Notes: a model not told the origin generated them from the sequence alone. A stretch of DNA of 64,000 nucleotides from an uncultured Christensenella sp. (GCA_910586245.1 CAJUFY010000004.1:1-64000), one strand, 5' to 3'; positions 22,273 through 31,936 are shown, numbered from the stretch's first letter. Program-made: numbers and translations.

Positions 22273-23354
22273 AATACGCGGGGATCGTACTCAGGAATAA
22301 AAAGAATCCGCTCTCTTCCGTTTCGTACGAAGGGGTGTTCGACGCGCTCCTGTCGGGCGGGGTGTTTTTGGATGAAATCGTGTTTTTGTCTTACGACGCG
22401 CCTGCGGAGCTTACGGCGGCGCTTTCCCGTCTTATGCCCGATTGCGACGCGGTGACGGTGGTCTGCGACGGCGTGCTCGTGTCCGCGGCGAAAAACGCGG
22501 TTTCCACGGCGGCGGGCAAGCCGTTTTCCGAAGAGCATTTGCTGGAAACGGAACGCTCCCTCGTGGCGGTATTGCCCGACGGGACGGAAGGCGCCGAACT
22601 CGCGCGCGCCGCGCTCGTGCCGCGCATCGATTCGCGCAGAAACAATTCGTATCTTCGGGTGGTGATTTGCGCCGTTTCCGTGCCTGCGGAGCTTTTGAGC
22701 GAAACGCTGAAGCTTGCAGTGGAGGCGGGCAAGGGCAGGCTTGAACTGCACGCGAGCGAAAAGTTCGGCTGCGTGCGGATCGAACTCATCTACGACCGCG
22801 AAACGCCGAAAATGATTGCCGACGAAGTGGTGCGCGTGATCGCTTCCGAACTGAAAGATTACGTGTACGCGCTCGAAGACGTGTCGGTTGCGGAGCGGCT
22901 GTTCGAAACGCTGAAACTGCGCCGCCTGCGGATCAGTACGGCGGAATCCTTTACGGGCGGCGGCGTGGGGCGGGCGCTCGTCCGGATCCCCGGTGCGAGT
23001 TCGGTCTTCTTCGAAGGACTGAATACTTACGACAACAAATCCAAATGCGAACGGCTCGGCGTTTCGGATTTTACGATCAAGAATAAGGGCGCCGTGTCCG
23101 ACGAAACCGCCTACGAAATGGCGGCGGGGCTGATCGCACGGGGCAATTGCGACGTCGCCGTGGCGACCACGGGCGTTGCGGGGCCGACTGCCGCGGGTAC
23201 GGATAAACCCGTAGGATTGTGCTTCATTGCGGTGGGCACCAAAGAACGCGTGCGCGTTTTCCGCTTCCGTTTGGCGGGCGACCGCGAAACGGTGACCGAA
23301 ACTGCGGTCAATCTCGCGTTGTTTTTAACGTATCGGGAATTGAAACAGAACTGA
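22269..23354 (+). CDS. cinA: CinA-type protein: intact nicotinamide-nucleotide amidase domain, degenerate N-terminal domain
   Basis: 361 residues. The C-terminal ~155 residues are a good CinA/PncC domain (RISTAESFTGGGVGRALVRIPGAS, GLNTYDNKSK, DVAVATTGVAGPTAAGTDKPVG), which deamidates nicotinamide mononucleotide. The N-terminal ~190 residues occupy the place of the COG1058/MoCF domain but lack its recognisable motifs: I see neither the GDELL-type start nor the TGGLGPTxDD motif; the equivalent stretch reads VVCDGVLVSAAKN. The protein is also ~50 residues shorter than usual CinA. The second domain therefore looks active and the first vestigial. It lies between pgsA and recA, its conserved place. 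Confidence 0.88.
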   Translation: MKYAGIVLRNKKNPLSSVSYEGVFDALLSGGVFLDEIVFLSYDAPAELTAALSRLMPDCDAVTVVCDGVLVSAAKNAVSTAAGKPFSEEHLLETERSLVAVLPDGTEGAELARAALVPRIDSRRNNSYLRVVICAVSVPAELLSETLKLAVEAGKGRLELHASEKFGCVRIELIYDRETPKMIADEVVRVIASELKDYVYALEDVSVAERLFETLKLRRLRISTAESFTGGGVGRALVRIPGASSVFFEGLNTYDNKSKCERLGVSDFTIKNKGAVSDETAYEMAAGLIARGNCDVAVATTGVAGPTAAGTDKPVGLCFIAVGTKERVRVFRFRLAGDRETVTETAVNLALFLTYRELKQN

Positions 23355-23379
23355 TAAAAAAAGACAGGAGAAAACATAA

Positions 23380-24411
23380 ATGAACGAAGAAAAACTCAAA
23401 GCGTTGGACGCCGTCCTCGCGCAGATCGAAAAATCGTACGGAAAAGGCGCGATCATGAAGCTCGGGCAGGACGCGGGCAATACGGATATCGAAGTGATTC
23501 CCACGGGCTGCTTGGCGCTCGATCTGGCGCTCGGCATCGGCGGGCTTCCCCGCGGCAGAATGGTGGAAATTTACGGACCCGAATCTTCGGGTAAAACCAC
23601 CGTTGCGCTTCACGCGGTTGCGCAGGCGCAGAAGGCGGGCGGAATCGCGGCGTTTATCGATGCGGAACACGCGCTCGATCCCGTTTATGCGAAGCATCTC
23701 GGCGTCAATCTCGACGAACTCTACGTTTCCCAGCCCGACACGGGCGAACAGGCGCTCGATATCGTCGATTCGCTCGTACGTTCTTCCGCGGTCGATATCA
23801 TCGTGGTGGACTCCGTTGCGGCGCTCACGCCCAAAGCGGAAATCGAAGGGGATATGGGCGATTCGCACGTGGGGTTGCAGGCGCGGCTCATGAGCCAGGC
23901 GCTCAGAAAGCTGACGGGAATCGTGAACAAGAGCAAAACCTGCGTGGTCTTTATCAACCAGCTGCGCGAAAAGGTGGGCGTGATGTTCGGCAGCCCCGAA
24001 GTGACGCCGGGCGGCAAAGCGCTCAAATTCTACGCTTCCGTTCGAATCGACGTGAGAAAGACGGACATTTTAAAGGACGCGGACGGCGCTGCGGGAAACC
24101 GCACGCGTGCGAAAGTGGTCAAGAACAAACTTGCGCCTCCCTTCCGTCAGGCGGAATTCGATATCATGTACGGCGAGGGCGTTTCGCAGGAAGGGTGCAT
24201 TATCGATCTGGGCGTGCAGTACGACATCATCAAAAAGAGCGGCGCGTGGTTCAGTTACAACGACAACAAGCTTGCCAACGGCAAGGAAAAGATGCGACTG
24301 TTCCTGAAAGACAACCCCGAACTTGCCAAAGAAATGGAAGATAAAATCCGCAATGCGGCAAAGGGAAGCACGGTAGACGAAGTCGCCGGCGGGGAAGACG
24401 CTGCGGAATAA
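23380..24411 (+). CDS. recA: Recombinase RecA
   Basis: 343 residues; ATG at 23380 after GACAGGAG. Walker A GPESSGKTT, Walker B IIVVDSVAAL, the L1/L2 DNA-binding region (EGDMGDSHVGLQARLMSQALRK; NQLREKVGVMFGSPE) and the C-terminal acidic tail are all present and of normal length. RecA forms filaments on single-stranded DNA for homologous recombination and SOS induction. I see no clear LexA box in the 25 bases between cinA and recA, so it is probably also transcribed from upstream. Confidence 0.98.
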   Translation: MNEEKLKALDAVLAQIEKSYGKGAIMKLGQDAGNTDIEVIPTGCLALDLALGIGGLPRGRMVEIYGPESSGKTTVALHAVAQAQKAGGIAAFIDAEHALDPVYAKHLGVNLDELYVSQPDTGEQALDIVDSLVRSSAVDIIVVDSVAALTPKAEIEGDMGDSHVGLQARLMSQALRKLTGIVNKSKTCVVFINQLREKVGVMFGSPEVTPGGKALKFYASVRIDVRKTDILKDADGAAGNRTRAKVVKNKLAPPFRQAEFDIMYGEGVSQEGCIIDLGVQYDIIKKSGAWFSYNDNKLANGKEKMRLFLKDNPELAKEMEDKIRNAAKGSTVDEVAGGEDAAE

Positions 24412-24447
24412 CGCAAAACCCGCCCTTTCGGGGAGATTTATTCGACT

Positions 24448-26319
24448 ATGAAACATCAATTCGTGCGCGCGGCGGCGGCAAGTCCCGAATCGCGGATTGC
24501 CGATCCCGCATTCAACGCAAAAAAAATTATTGAAACGATCGGGGAACAGGCAAAGGCGGGGGTGGAAATCCTCGTCTTTCCCGAACTTTCGCTGTGCGGT
24601 TATACCTGCGGCGATTTGTTGCTGCAACCTGCTTTGACGGAAGAGTGCCTTTCGGCATTGCTCGAAGTTGCGGCGGAGACGAAAGATCGGAAGATGATCG
24701 TGTTCGTCGGACTTCCCGTTTCGTTTCGCGGAAAACTGTATAACTGCGCCGCATGCGCGGCAGACGGAAAAGTGGCGGGCATCGTGCCCAAAACGCATAT
24801 TTCGGATTACGGCGCGTGCAGCGAATCGCGTTATTTTTCGCCCGCGCCCGAAGGGAGTTTTACGGTTGCATTGCGGGAAGGCGTTACCGCGCCCTTTTCG
24901 GCAAACTTACTTTTCCGCGATGCGCAGTATCCCGAAATCGCGGTTTCCGCGCAGTTCGGCGGAGATTCGGTCGTAAATTCCGCGATTTCCGTCTGTTTGA
25001 ACGCTTCCGAAGAGCGGGCGGGCAAGCGCGATTTCCGCAAAAGACAACTTTCAGCGCAATCGGAAGCGCGCGTCTGCGCGTGTATCGCCGCGGAAGCGGG
25101 TTCTTGCGAAAGCACGACGGACTGCGTCTTTTCGGGCAATCATCTGATTTACGAAAACGGAATTTGTTTGGCGGAGGCGCTGCCTTTTTCGAATGAAATT
25201 GCGCTTGCCGAGATCGACGCGGGCGCTTTGCTGTATGAAAGAAAGCGCGGAAAGATTGCCGTGCAGGCGGAAACGTACTGCGAGGCAGTCTGCTCGTTTA
25301 TCGGCGACGGCGAACTCCGTCTTCGCAAAGTGCCGCGTCTGCCTTTCGTGCCGGACGAAGCGGAAAATCCCGCTTTCCGCGCCGAAGAAATTCTTTCCGT
25401 TCAGTCGCACGCGCTCGCAAGGCGGCTTGCGCATACGGGCGCAAAGACGGCGGTGATCGGCGTTTCGGGCGGGTTGGATTCCGCGCTTGCGCTGCTGGTG
25501 ACGGCGCGCGCGTTCGATTTGCTCGGCAAGCCCCGCAGCGGGATTGTGGCGGTCACGATGCCGGGCTTCGGAACGACGCGAAAGACGAAGGACAATTCCC
25601 TCGTTTTAATGCGGGAGATCGGCGCGACGTACCGAACGGTGCGTATTTCCAAAACGGTCGTCCGGCATTTTAAGGATATCGGGCACCCGCTCGAAGCGCG
25701 GGACGCAACTTACGAAAACGCGCAGGCGCGCTACCGCACCATGATTTTAATGGATATTGCAAACCAAACGGGCGGGCTGGTCGTCGGCACGGGCGATCTG
25801 AGCGAACTTGCGTTGGGTTGGTGTACGTACAACGGCGATCATATGAGCATGTATGCAGTCAACGCAGGCGTGCCGAAGACGCTCGTAAAATATCTAGTCG
25901 CACGCGAGGGCGAACGGCTGGGCGGGAAGCTTGGCAAGGCGCTCGCCGCGGTAGTGAATACCGAAATTTCCCCCGAACTTCTTCCGCCCGATCCTTCCGG
26001 AAACATTGCGCAAAAGACGGAAGATCTGGTCGGCCCTTACGAATTGCACGATTTCTTTTTGTACCGCATTCTGCATTGCGGCGATTCGCCCCGAAAAGTT
26101 TACGATCTGGCGCGGTACGCGTTTTCGGGCGATCGGGAAGACGAAATCAAAAAATGGCTGGTTTCTTTCTATCGCAGATTCTTTTCTCAGCAATTCAAGC
26201 GAAGCTGTATGCCCGACGGGGTGAAAGCGTGTTGCATCTCTCTTTCGCCGCGAACGGACTGGCGCATGCCATCCGACGCGTCGTGCGCGCTGTGGCTTAG
26301 GGAAGCGGAAAACTTATAA
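24448..26319 (+). CDS. nadE: NAD+ synthetase (glutamine-dependent architecture) lacking the glutaminase nucleophile
   Basis: 623 residues. The C-terminal half is an intact N-type ATP-pyrophosphatase synthetase (GVSGGLDSALALL, VGTGDLSELALGW, GDHMSMYAVNAGVPKTLVKY), which amidates nicotinate adenine dinucleotide to NAD. The N-terminal half is a nitrilase-fold glutaminase. Of its Glu-Lys-Cys triad, E46 (FPELSLCGY) and K115 (VPKTHI) are present. The segment that should read E-I-C-E-D-L-W reads Q-F-G-G-D-S-V, with G171 in place of the Cys. Unless another Cys substitutes, the enzyme must use free ammonia. The rest of the glutaminase domain is well kept, so the loss looks specific. It ends the ftsK-to-nadE series, with a terminator behind. 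Confidence 0.93.
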   Translation: MKHQFVRAAAASPESRIADPAFNAKKIIETIGEQAKAGVEILVFPELSLCGYTCGDLLLQPALTEECLSALLEVAAETKDRKMIVFVGLPVSFRGKLYNCAACAADGKVAGIVPKTHISDYGACSESRYFSPAPEGSFTVALREGVTAPFSANLLFRDAQYPEIAVSAQFGGDSVVNSAISVCLNASEERAGKRDFRKRQLSAQSEARVCACIAAEAGSCESTTDCVFSGNHLIYENGICLAEALPFSNEIALAEIDAGALLYERKRGKIAVQAETYCEAVCSFIGDGELRLRKVPRLPFVPDEAENPAFRAEEILSVQSHALARRLAHTGAKTAVIGVSGGLDSALALLVTARAFDLLGKPRSGIVAVTMPGFGTTRKTKDNSLVLMREIGATYRTVRISKTVVRHFKDIGHPLEARDATYENAQARYRTMILMDIANQTGGLVVGTGDLSELALGWCTYNGDHMSMYAVNAGVPKTLVKYLVAREGERLGGKLGKALAAVVNTEISPELLPPDPSGNIAQKTEDLVGPYELHDFFLYRILHCGDSPRKVYDLARYAFSGDREDEIKKWLVSFYRRFFSQQFKRSCMPDGVKACCISLSPRTDWRMPSDASCALWLREAENL

Positions 26320-26327
26320 CGAAAAAA

Positions 26328-26352
26328 AGCGGAGCAATGCTCCGCTTTTTTA
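26328..26352. terminator. Bidirectional terminator between nadE and the AraC gene
   Basis: AGCGGAGC-AAT-GCTCCGCT hairpin with A7 before and T6 after; it serves both convergent genes. Confidence 0.9.
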
Positions 26353-26363
26353 TTTTTGCATAA

Positions 26364-27266
26364 TTATCGGGATCGGGGAGGTTGCACGGACAGGTGCATG
26401 TTTTGTTTGTGAACGACGTTTTCTTTTCGGTATTGCGAGGGCGTGAGCCCCGTATATTTTTTAAAATTCTCGGTAAAATGAGGTAGAGAATCATACCCGA
26501 TTTCCGAGGCGATGTGCAATACGGTAAAATCGGTATTCGTGAGCAAAGTGCAGGCGTAGCACATGCGGCGGTCGATCTGATAGCGCACGATGGTCTTTCC
26601 CGTGAGTTCTTTGAATGCGGAAATCAAAAGGGAGGGCGAAATCGGATATTGCGCGTACACTTCGGCAATGTCCCCGTCGATTTGTTCGAGACTGTCGAGC
26701 CGCATTTTCAAATCGACTGCGTAGCGCTGGGGAGAGGTGAGCGTTTCCTGAACTTTTGCAAACGGCTTTGCTGGAAGCGCCTGCGGGCGGTAGCATGCGG
26801 CGGTTACCGCAAGGAACAAGCGAACGGAATGCAACCGCATTTCGCTGTTTTCGTAATGCGTGGCGCGTTTTGCAAGAGTGAGTAAAAATTCGTAAGCGCT
26901 GTTTTCCAGTCGCACGCAAAGGCATTGCGGCGCTTGGATATCCGTATAGAGCGCGGAAGAAAACAGTCTTACGTTTTCTTCGAAAAATTGCGGTTCCACG
27001 CTCATGTTCAGAATTTTGGATTCGCCTTTTCCCGTGTAATCGATGCGGTGGTACTGACCTTTGGGAATAAAATAAACGGAATGTTTTTCCAGTTTTACCT
27101 GTTCGTCGTTATAGTAGTGTACGAAACCGTCGTCAATGGTCAAAAAAAGCTCGTAAAAATCCACGTGGCAGTGGTAGTCCGTCGTGCTTTTGTTCCACCA
27201 ATGCACGCTATACGGCAATTTCGGGTCTAAAAAGGTCTGTTTTGCAAGATAATCGTATTTTTTCAT
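26364..27266 (-). CDS. AraC-family regulator of the adjacent secreted-protein locus
   Basis: 300 residues from the ATG at 27266 (MKKYDYLAK); longer in-frame starts lie in the divergent promoter region. The N-terminal ~150 residues form a cupin sensor (HVDFYELFLTIDDG, VYFIPKGQYHRIDY), and the C-terminal ~100 residues are two helix-turn-helix units (ISPSLLISAFKELTGKTIVR; FTVLHIASEIGYDSLPHFTE NFKK region). This fold usually binds a sugar and activates a neighbouring operon. It is divergent from four secreted proteins beginning at 27455, which it probably controls. The second AraC gene, at 59776, has the same relation to a glycosidase. Confidence 0.9.
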   Translation of the reverse strand: MKKYDYLAKQTFLDPKLPYSVHWWNKSTTDYHCHVDFYELFLTIDDGFVHYYNDEQVKLEKHSVYFIPKGQYHRIDYTGKGESKILNMSVEPQFFEENVRLFSSALYTDIQAPQCLCVRLENSAYEFLLTLAKRATHYENSEMRLHSVRLFLAVTAACYRPQALPAKPFAKVQETLTSPQRYAVDLKMRLDSLEQIDGDIAEVYAQYPISPSLLISAFKELTGKTIVRYQIDRRMCYACTLLTNTDFTVLHIASEIGYDSLPHFTENFKKYTGLTPSQYRKENVVHKQNMHLSVQPPRSR

Positions 27267-27386
27267 AATGCGTTCCGCTGCTCTTTTCTGATTATTGTAC
27301 GCCGAAACGCAAAAAAAATCCATTGTTTTTTCAGTATTTTTCAAAGAACGCTAAAAAAATCGGCACGTTTGCTGAAAAAAACCATA

Positions 27387-27415
27387 AAGACAATGTACAT
27401 TTCATCCATTATACT
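27387..27415 (+). promoter_or_regulatory. Promoter of the secreted-protein operon
   Basis: AAGACA (27387-27392), 17-base spacer, TATACT (27410-27415). The weak -35 fits activation by AraC. An inverted pair TTGTTTTTTCAG (~27323) and CTGAAAAAAACCA (~27372) flanks the upstream part and may be its site. Confidence 0.55.
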
Positions 27416-27454
27416 GAAACCAGAACGTATGAAAATATGCAAAGGAGTAAAGTT

Positions 27455-29620
27455 ATGAAACGAATTTTGTCCTATCTTGTGCTTGCGGCGATGCTGTTGG
27501 TCGGTTTCGCGGGCTGCGCTTCCGTGAAGTATACCGTCAGTTACAGCGTAGACGGAACGGTCAGCACGGAAACGGTGGAAAAGGGGGGCACGGCGACTTG
27601 CGCCGAGCCGGAAGCGATCGAGGGAAAAACCTTCGACGGTTGGTATACCGATCGGGAACTGACCGATCGTTACGACGAACAAACGCCCGTGACGGGGAAT
27701 ATTACCCTGTACGGCACTTGGCGCGACAGCACGCCGTTGCCTTCGACGCATACCGTCACGTTCGTGATCGACGGCGTGTCGCATGCGGTTACGGTTGCGG
27801 ACGGCGCTGCGGCGGTTTACGAAGATCCGTCTAAAACGGGTTACATCTTCAACGGCTGGTATACCGACGAAAAATGTACGCAAAAGTATCAGATGTCCTC
27901 CCCCGTAACGGGAGATCTTACGTTGTATGCGGGTTGGAAAGAAGTGAATATTCCCAAAAACTTTACCGTAAAATTCGATCTTGCGGGCGGTTCGGCAAAT
28001 CCCGCGATTGCGCAGCAGTCGGTTAAAGAAGGCGGTAAGGCAAAACAACCCGAAAACGATCCATACAAAAAAGGCAATACCTTCCTCGGATGGTATTTAG
28101 ACGGCACGGTTTACGATTTCGAAGCGCCGGTCACGAAGAATCTCACGATCGTTGCGCAGTGGAGCGAGAACGTGCCCGTTGCAACCGCGACTTCCGAAGC
28201 GGCGAATCACGGTGCGGCGCTCGCGATCGACGGCAATTCCGAAACGTACTGGCAGGCGGCTTCCGCAGGCGAAGCGTCGTTGACGCTCGACCTTGCGCGG
28301 GTAGCCGAGGTTCGCTCGGTCACGCAGGTGTTTGCAACCGAGGCGGAATGGAAGTTCGAACTTGCGGGCTCGATGGACGGCAGAAATTGGGCGCCCTTCG
28401 GGACGGTGACTGCAATCGAGGCGAAGGATGAATTTACCGTGTCCGCAGGCACGTACGCGTATTTCCGCTATATCCGTTTAAACGTACTCGAAGGCGGCGT
28501 GGCTTCCAGCCGTGCGCTTTCCGTAAACAGAGTTGACCTTGCCGAGGGCACGAACGTTGCGCTCGGTATGAAAGGCGGTGCGACGAGCTGGACTGCGGGC
28601 GGTGAAACCGAGTTGGCTTTTGACGGCAATTACGATACTTTCCACTGTTCCAACGACGGCGGTTTCCCGAAGTTCCTTTCCGTGGAATGGACGTATAACG
28701 TTTACGTCGACCGCATCGAGCTGCATTATCCGAACGACGGCGAGTACAGCTTCCACGTCGAAGTGCGGGAAAAGGGAAGCTCGGAATTCCCCGAAATCGT
28801 AAGAGAGAGCGCAGTCCCGTTTGTAAAGGGCGAGCCGATCGTCGTCGAAGTCGGCAGAAAGGTAGATGCGATCGTATTCTGGCTGGACGGCGCGAGCGTG
28901 GGCTGGCCTGCAATTTCCGAAATGAACGTATTCGGGTTTAAGGATCTTGCCGCGAACGCGGCGCCCGAGCAGGCGGAAGGTTACGACGTTTACGAAATCG
29001 GGCGCGGCTATCTCGACCGCGTGACGACGGACAGTCCGACGGCGGAATATTCGGCGGACGGCAAGTCCTGGATCCCCGTTGCGATGATCGAAGGCGCGGG
29101 CGAAGTGCAGGACGAAGCGGCGTTCGTAAGAGTCAAAGCGGATGCGAACGTTGAAATTTTCGCAACTTCCTTCAACGTAGACCTTGCCCGTTATACGACG
29201 GCAACGGCGGATTCTTATACCGACGAAGGGTATCGCCCGGGAATCGCGACGATGAACCCCGAAAATACCTGGGTGCGCGAACGCTTCTGGTGCGCGCAGG
29301 GCCCCGGCGAGGAGCACTGGCTGCAAGTCGATCTCGGCAATCCCTGCATCGTCGAGAGCTGGCTGTACGAGTTCCAGGACGAAAGCGATCACAACAACTA
29401 TGCGTTGAGAATCGAACTGTCTCTCGACGGACAAAGCTGGACGAAGGTGTTCGACAACTTCGACGCGCTTTCGGGCGGTAAAATCTTTACGGGCAAGGCA
29501 GACGGCGTGTTGGCGCGTTACGTCCGCGCAACGGTGTTGATCACCGATAACTGGATCAATTGCAAAACGTTCCAGGTTTACGGCGTCGGCGCGCCCGTAC
29601 GCAACGTGGATTTGGGATAA
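27455..29620 (+). CDS. Secreted lipoprotein with three InlB-type repeats and discoidin-like domains
   Basis: 721 residues from the ATG at 27455, which follows AAAGGAG. A signal peptide ends in the lipobox-like FAGC, giving a lipid-anchored Cys. Three InlB/Flg_new beta repeats of ~65 residues follow, each ending in GWYTD...LTLYGTW-type segments (residues ~25-225). Then come F5/8 type C (discoidin)-like units starting NVPVATATSEAANHGAALAI, NVALGMKGGATSW and YTTATADSYTDEGYRPG, the last with HWLQVDLGNPCIVESW. Discoidin domains typically bind glycans. It is the first gene of a four-gene cluster and shares its discoidin units with the GH13-like protein. No catalytic domain is visible, so it is probably a surface glycan-binding protein. 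Confidence 0.82.
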   Translation: MKRILSYLVLAAMLLVGFAGCASVKYTVSYSVDGTVSTETVEKGGTATCAEPEAIEGKTFDGWYTDRELTDRYDEQTPVTGNITLYGTWRDSTPLPSTHTVTFVIDGVSHAVTVADGAAAVYEDPSKTGYIFNGWYTDEKCTQKYQMSSPVTGDLTLYAGWKEVNIPKNFTVKFDLAGGSANPAIAQQSVKEGGKAKQPENDPYKKGNTFLGWYLDGTVYDFEAPVTKNLTIVAQWSENVPVATATSEAANHGAALAIDGNSETYWQAASAGEASLTLDLARVAEVRSVTQVFATEAEWKFELAGSMDGRNWAPFGTVTAIEAKDEFTVSAGTYAYFRYIRLNVLEGGVASSRALSVNRVDLAEGTNVALGMKGGATSWTAGGETELAFDGNYDTFHCSNDGGFPKFLSVEWTYNVYVDRIELHYPNDGEYSFHVEVREKGSSEFPEIVRESAVPFVKGEPIVVEVGRKVDAIVFWLDGASVGWPAISEMNVFGFKDLAANAAPEQAEGYDVYEIGRGYLDRVTTDSPTAEYSADGKSWIPVAMIEGAGEVQDEAAFVRVKADANVEIFATSFNVDLARYTTATADSYTDEGYRPGIATMNPENTWVRERFWCAQGPGEEHWLQVDLGNPCIVESWLYEFQDESDHNNYALRIELSLDGQSWTKVFDNFDALSGGKIFTGKADGVLARYVRATVLITDNWINCKTFQVYGVGAPVRNVDLG

Positions 29621-29629
29621 GGAGCGCGA

Positions 29630-31933
29630 ATGAAAAGAACACTCACCATTTTATTTGCTTGCAGCTGCGCGCTTGCATTTTGCACCGCCTGCGGCGGCAA
29701 GAAGGAGTACCATACCGTATCCTTCGACGGCAACGGATTCGAAATCGGGATCGCGTCGCAGCAGGTGGAACACGGCAAAACGGCGAAGGAGCCTCAGGCT
29801 CCTTCTGCCGAAGGTTACGAATTCGTCGGTTGGAGCGCGGACGCGCTCGGTACCGAAGCGTATCGGTTTTCTTCTCCGATCACGCAGGACACCGTTCTGT
29901 ACGCGTGCTGGGCGGTCGAAACGCAGGCGATTTCCACGGCGGAAGAATTCCTCGGCATGGAGCCGGACGGGAACTATCATCTTGCGGCGGATCTTGATTT
30001 TTCGGACGTCGCGTTTGAACCGATCGGTTCGGTCGACGAGCCTTTTACGGGGTATTTCGACGGCAAAGGTCACAAACTGGAAAACGTATCTCTTACTTCG
30101 GGAAACGCGCCCGCGGTATTCGCTTCCCTTTCGGGTACGGTCAAGAATTTATCCGTCGGACTTACGGCAACGGTTACGGGTTCTCTCGGTACCGTTTATG
30201 CGGGCGGCGTCGTCGGATTTTTGCAGGGCGGTACGGTGGAACGCTGCGCAACCGACGTAACCATTCGAATCGACTCGGCGGAAAGCCGTCTTGCGGTCTA
30301 TGCGGGCGGGATTGCCGGCAGAAGCTATCGCGGCAATATTCGGGCTTGTACCGCACGGGCGGAAATCGACGTTGAAAACGAGGCTGCGGTCTACGCCGGC
30401 GGCGTGGTCGGATATAACGGCGGCGAGGCAAAGGATTATGCAACGGTCGCTTCGAGCGTGCATTACGGCAACGTTTCGGCAAAGGCGAAGAAGGACGTTT
30501 CCGCGGCGTATGCGGGCGGGATCGTCGGACACAACGGCGGGATCGTGCGCGACAGTTTCAGCCATTCCGCTTCCGTTTCGGCGGCGTGCGGCGATTACCG
30601 TGCGTACGCGGGCGGCGTTGCGGGGGATAACAACGGCGGAACGCTGATTCGCTGCTTGTCGTCCGCGAACGTTTCGGCGGCGACGGAGGGCGGCGATACC
30701 TTTTTAGGCGCGGTTGCGGGACACCGTTTCCTGGACGACACGATGGAATCGTGTTACGGTTGGAACGGTCAGGAACTGGAACTCAAAGGCGCGGGTGCGA
30801 ACGACGCTTCGGCGCGTCACCGCCGCATTTCCGCAACGACGGTTACGGCACGGGAGCTGAATTCCAAAGCATGGTACGAGGGAATCGGGCTCGAAGGCTG
30901 GACGGTCGAAGAGGGAAAAATACCTTATCTTGCGGGACAGTCGGAAGGCGCGGCGTTTGCAAAGACGGCGGCGAAGGGCACGATGGGAAATCCCTATGAA
31001 GTCGGCACCGTGGATGCGCTTCGGAATATGGTTTCGGGGAAGTCGTACGTGTTGACGGCAGACCTCGAACTGGGCGAATGGACGGCGATCGGCAGTTATA
31101 CCGCGCCTTTCTTCGGGAATCTGGACGGCGCGGGACACCGCCTGTACGGCGTTGAAATCAAGACGGGCGCGGTCGGTATTTTCGGATATCTCAACGGCAG
31201 AATCAAAGATCTGCGCGTTGAAATCGCGGCTGCATGCAGCGGCAACGAACAGCGCTACGCGGGCGGCATCGCGGCATACGGGCTGGATGCGGTCGTGGAA
31301 GACTGCTTTGCAACCGTCGATTTCGATTTGCAGGCGAACGGCGTCGCTGCGGCGGGGATCGTCGGCTATCTGGACGGCGGTTGGATCGTCCGCTGTGCGG
31401 CGGAAGGAAACATCAAAGCGGCGTCTTCCAACCCTTCGGCGTATGCGGCGGGAATCTGTGCGGTGAACGACGGAGAAATTTCTCAAAGCCGCAGTGCGGT
31501 TTCGGCAACCGTCGTAGGGACCGTCAACGCTTACGCGGGCGGGATTGCGGCGAAGAATCTCGGCGCAGTGCGCGATTGTTATTATACGGGCAGCGTCCAA
31601 GCGGCAAACGAACGCGCGGCAGGCAACGTATATGCGGGCGGACTGACGGCAAGCAACGAAGGCGTTCTGGAAAATTGCTACGATATCGGTTCGGTCATCG
31701 GAAAGGACGGAAAACTCGTGCTGAGCGGTTCGGTCGCGGGTTCGAACGTCGGGAAGATCGTCAACTGTTTTGCGCCTGCGGGTACTTCCGTTCTCGGCTA
31801 CAGTCCCGTACCGACGCAAACGGAGCTGTTTGAAGGGAAGGATCTGGCTTCGCTTGCCGAAAAATTGAACGGGGAACGGTCGGTATGGAAGAACGGTTCC
31901 GACCGTCCGATTCTGAGCTGGGAGGAAGCGTAA
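29630..31933 (+). CDS. Secreted lipoprotein with one InlB repeat and GLUG-like repeats
   Basis: 767 residues; ATG at 29630, with AAGGAGCG ahead, 9 bases after the previous stop. The signal peptide ends with FCTAC, a lipobox. One InlB-type repeat (residues ~28-95, ending YACW) is followed by a long array of GLUG-like beta units with the recurring core YAGGVVG / YAGGIAG and turns such as NGGIVRDSFSHS, in two blocks (about 125-260 and 500-690). Such arrays form right-handed beta-helices in adhesins and surface proteins. I see no enzyme motif. The position within the AraC-linked cluster suggests adhesion to, or display of, a glycan substrate. Confidence 0.8.
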   Translation: MKRTLTILFACSCALAFCTACGGKKEYHTVSFDGNGFEIGIASQQVEHGKTAKEPQAPSAEGYEFVGWSADALGTEAYRFSSPITQDTVLYACWAVETQAISTAEEFLGMEPDGNYHLAADLDFSDVAFEPIGSVDEPFTGYFDGKGHKLENVSLTSGNAPAVFASLSGTVKNLSVGLTATVTGSLGTVYAGGVVGFLQGGTVERCATDVTIRIDSAESRLAVYAGGIAGRSYRGNIRACTARAEIDVENEAAVYAGGVVGYNGGEAKDYATVASSVHYGNVSAKAKKDVSAAYAGGIVGHNGGIVRDSFSHSASVSAACGDYRAYAGGVAGDNNGGTLIRCLSSANVSAATEGGDTFLGAVAGHRFLDDTMESCYGWNGQELELKGAGANDASARHRRISATTVTARELNSKAWYEGIGLEGWTVEEGKIPYLAGQSEGAAFAKTAAKGTMGNPYEVGTVDALRNMVSGKSYVLTADLELGEWTAIGSYTAPFFGNLDGAGHRLYGVEIKTGAVGIFGYLNGRIKDLRVEIAAACSGNEQRYAGGIAAYGLDAVVEDCFATVDFDLQANGVAAAGIVGYLDGGWIVRCAAEGNIKAASSNPSAYAAGICAVNDGEISQSRSAVSATVVGTVNAYAGGIAAKNLGAVRDCYYTGSVQAANERAAGNVYAGGLTASNEGVLENCYDIGSVIGKDGKLVLSGSVAGSNVGKIVNCFAPAGTSVLGYSPVPTQTELFEGKDLASLAEKLNGERSVWKNGSDRPILSWEEA

Positions 31934-31936
31934 CGA

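Noticed and set aside
29630..31933. CRISPR array or transposon suggested by repetitive DNA in the GLUG gene
   Set aside because: The repeats are degenerate, of uneven length and in frame, as expected for beta-helix protein repeats; no cas genes or terminal repeats are present.
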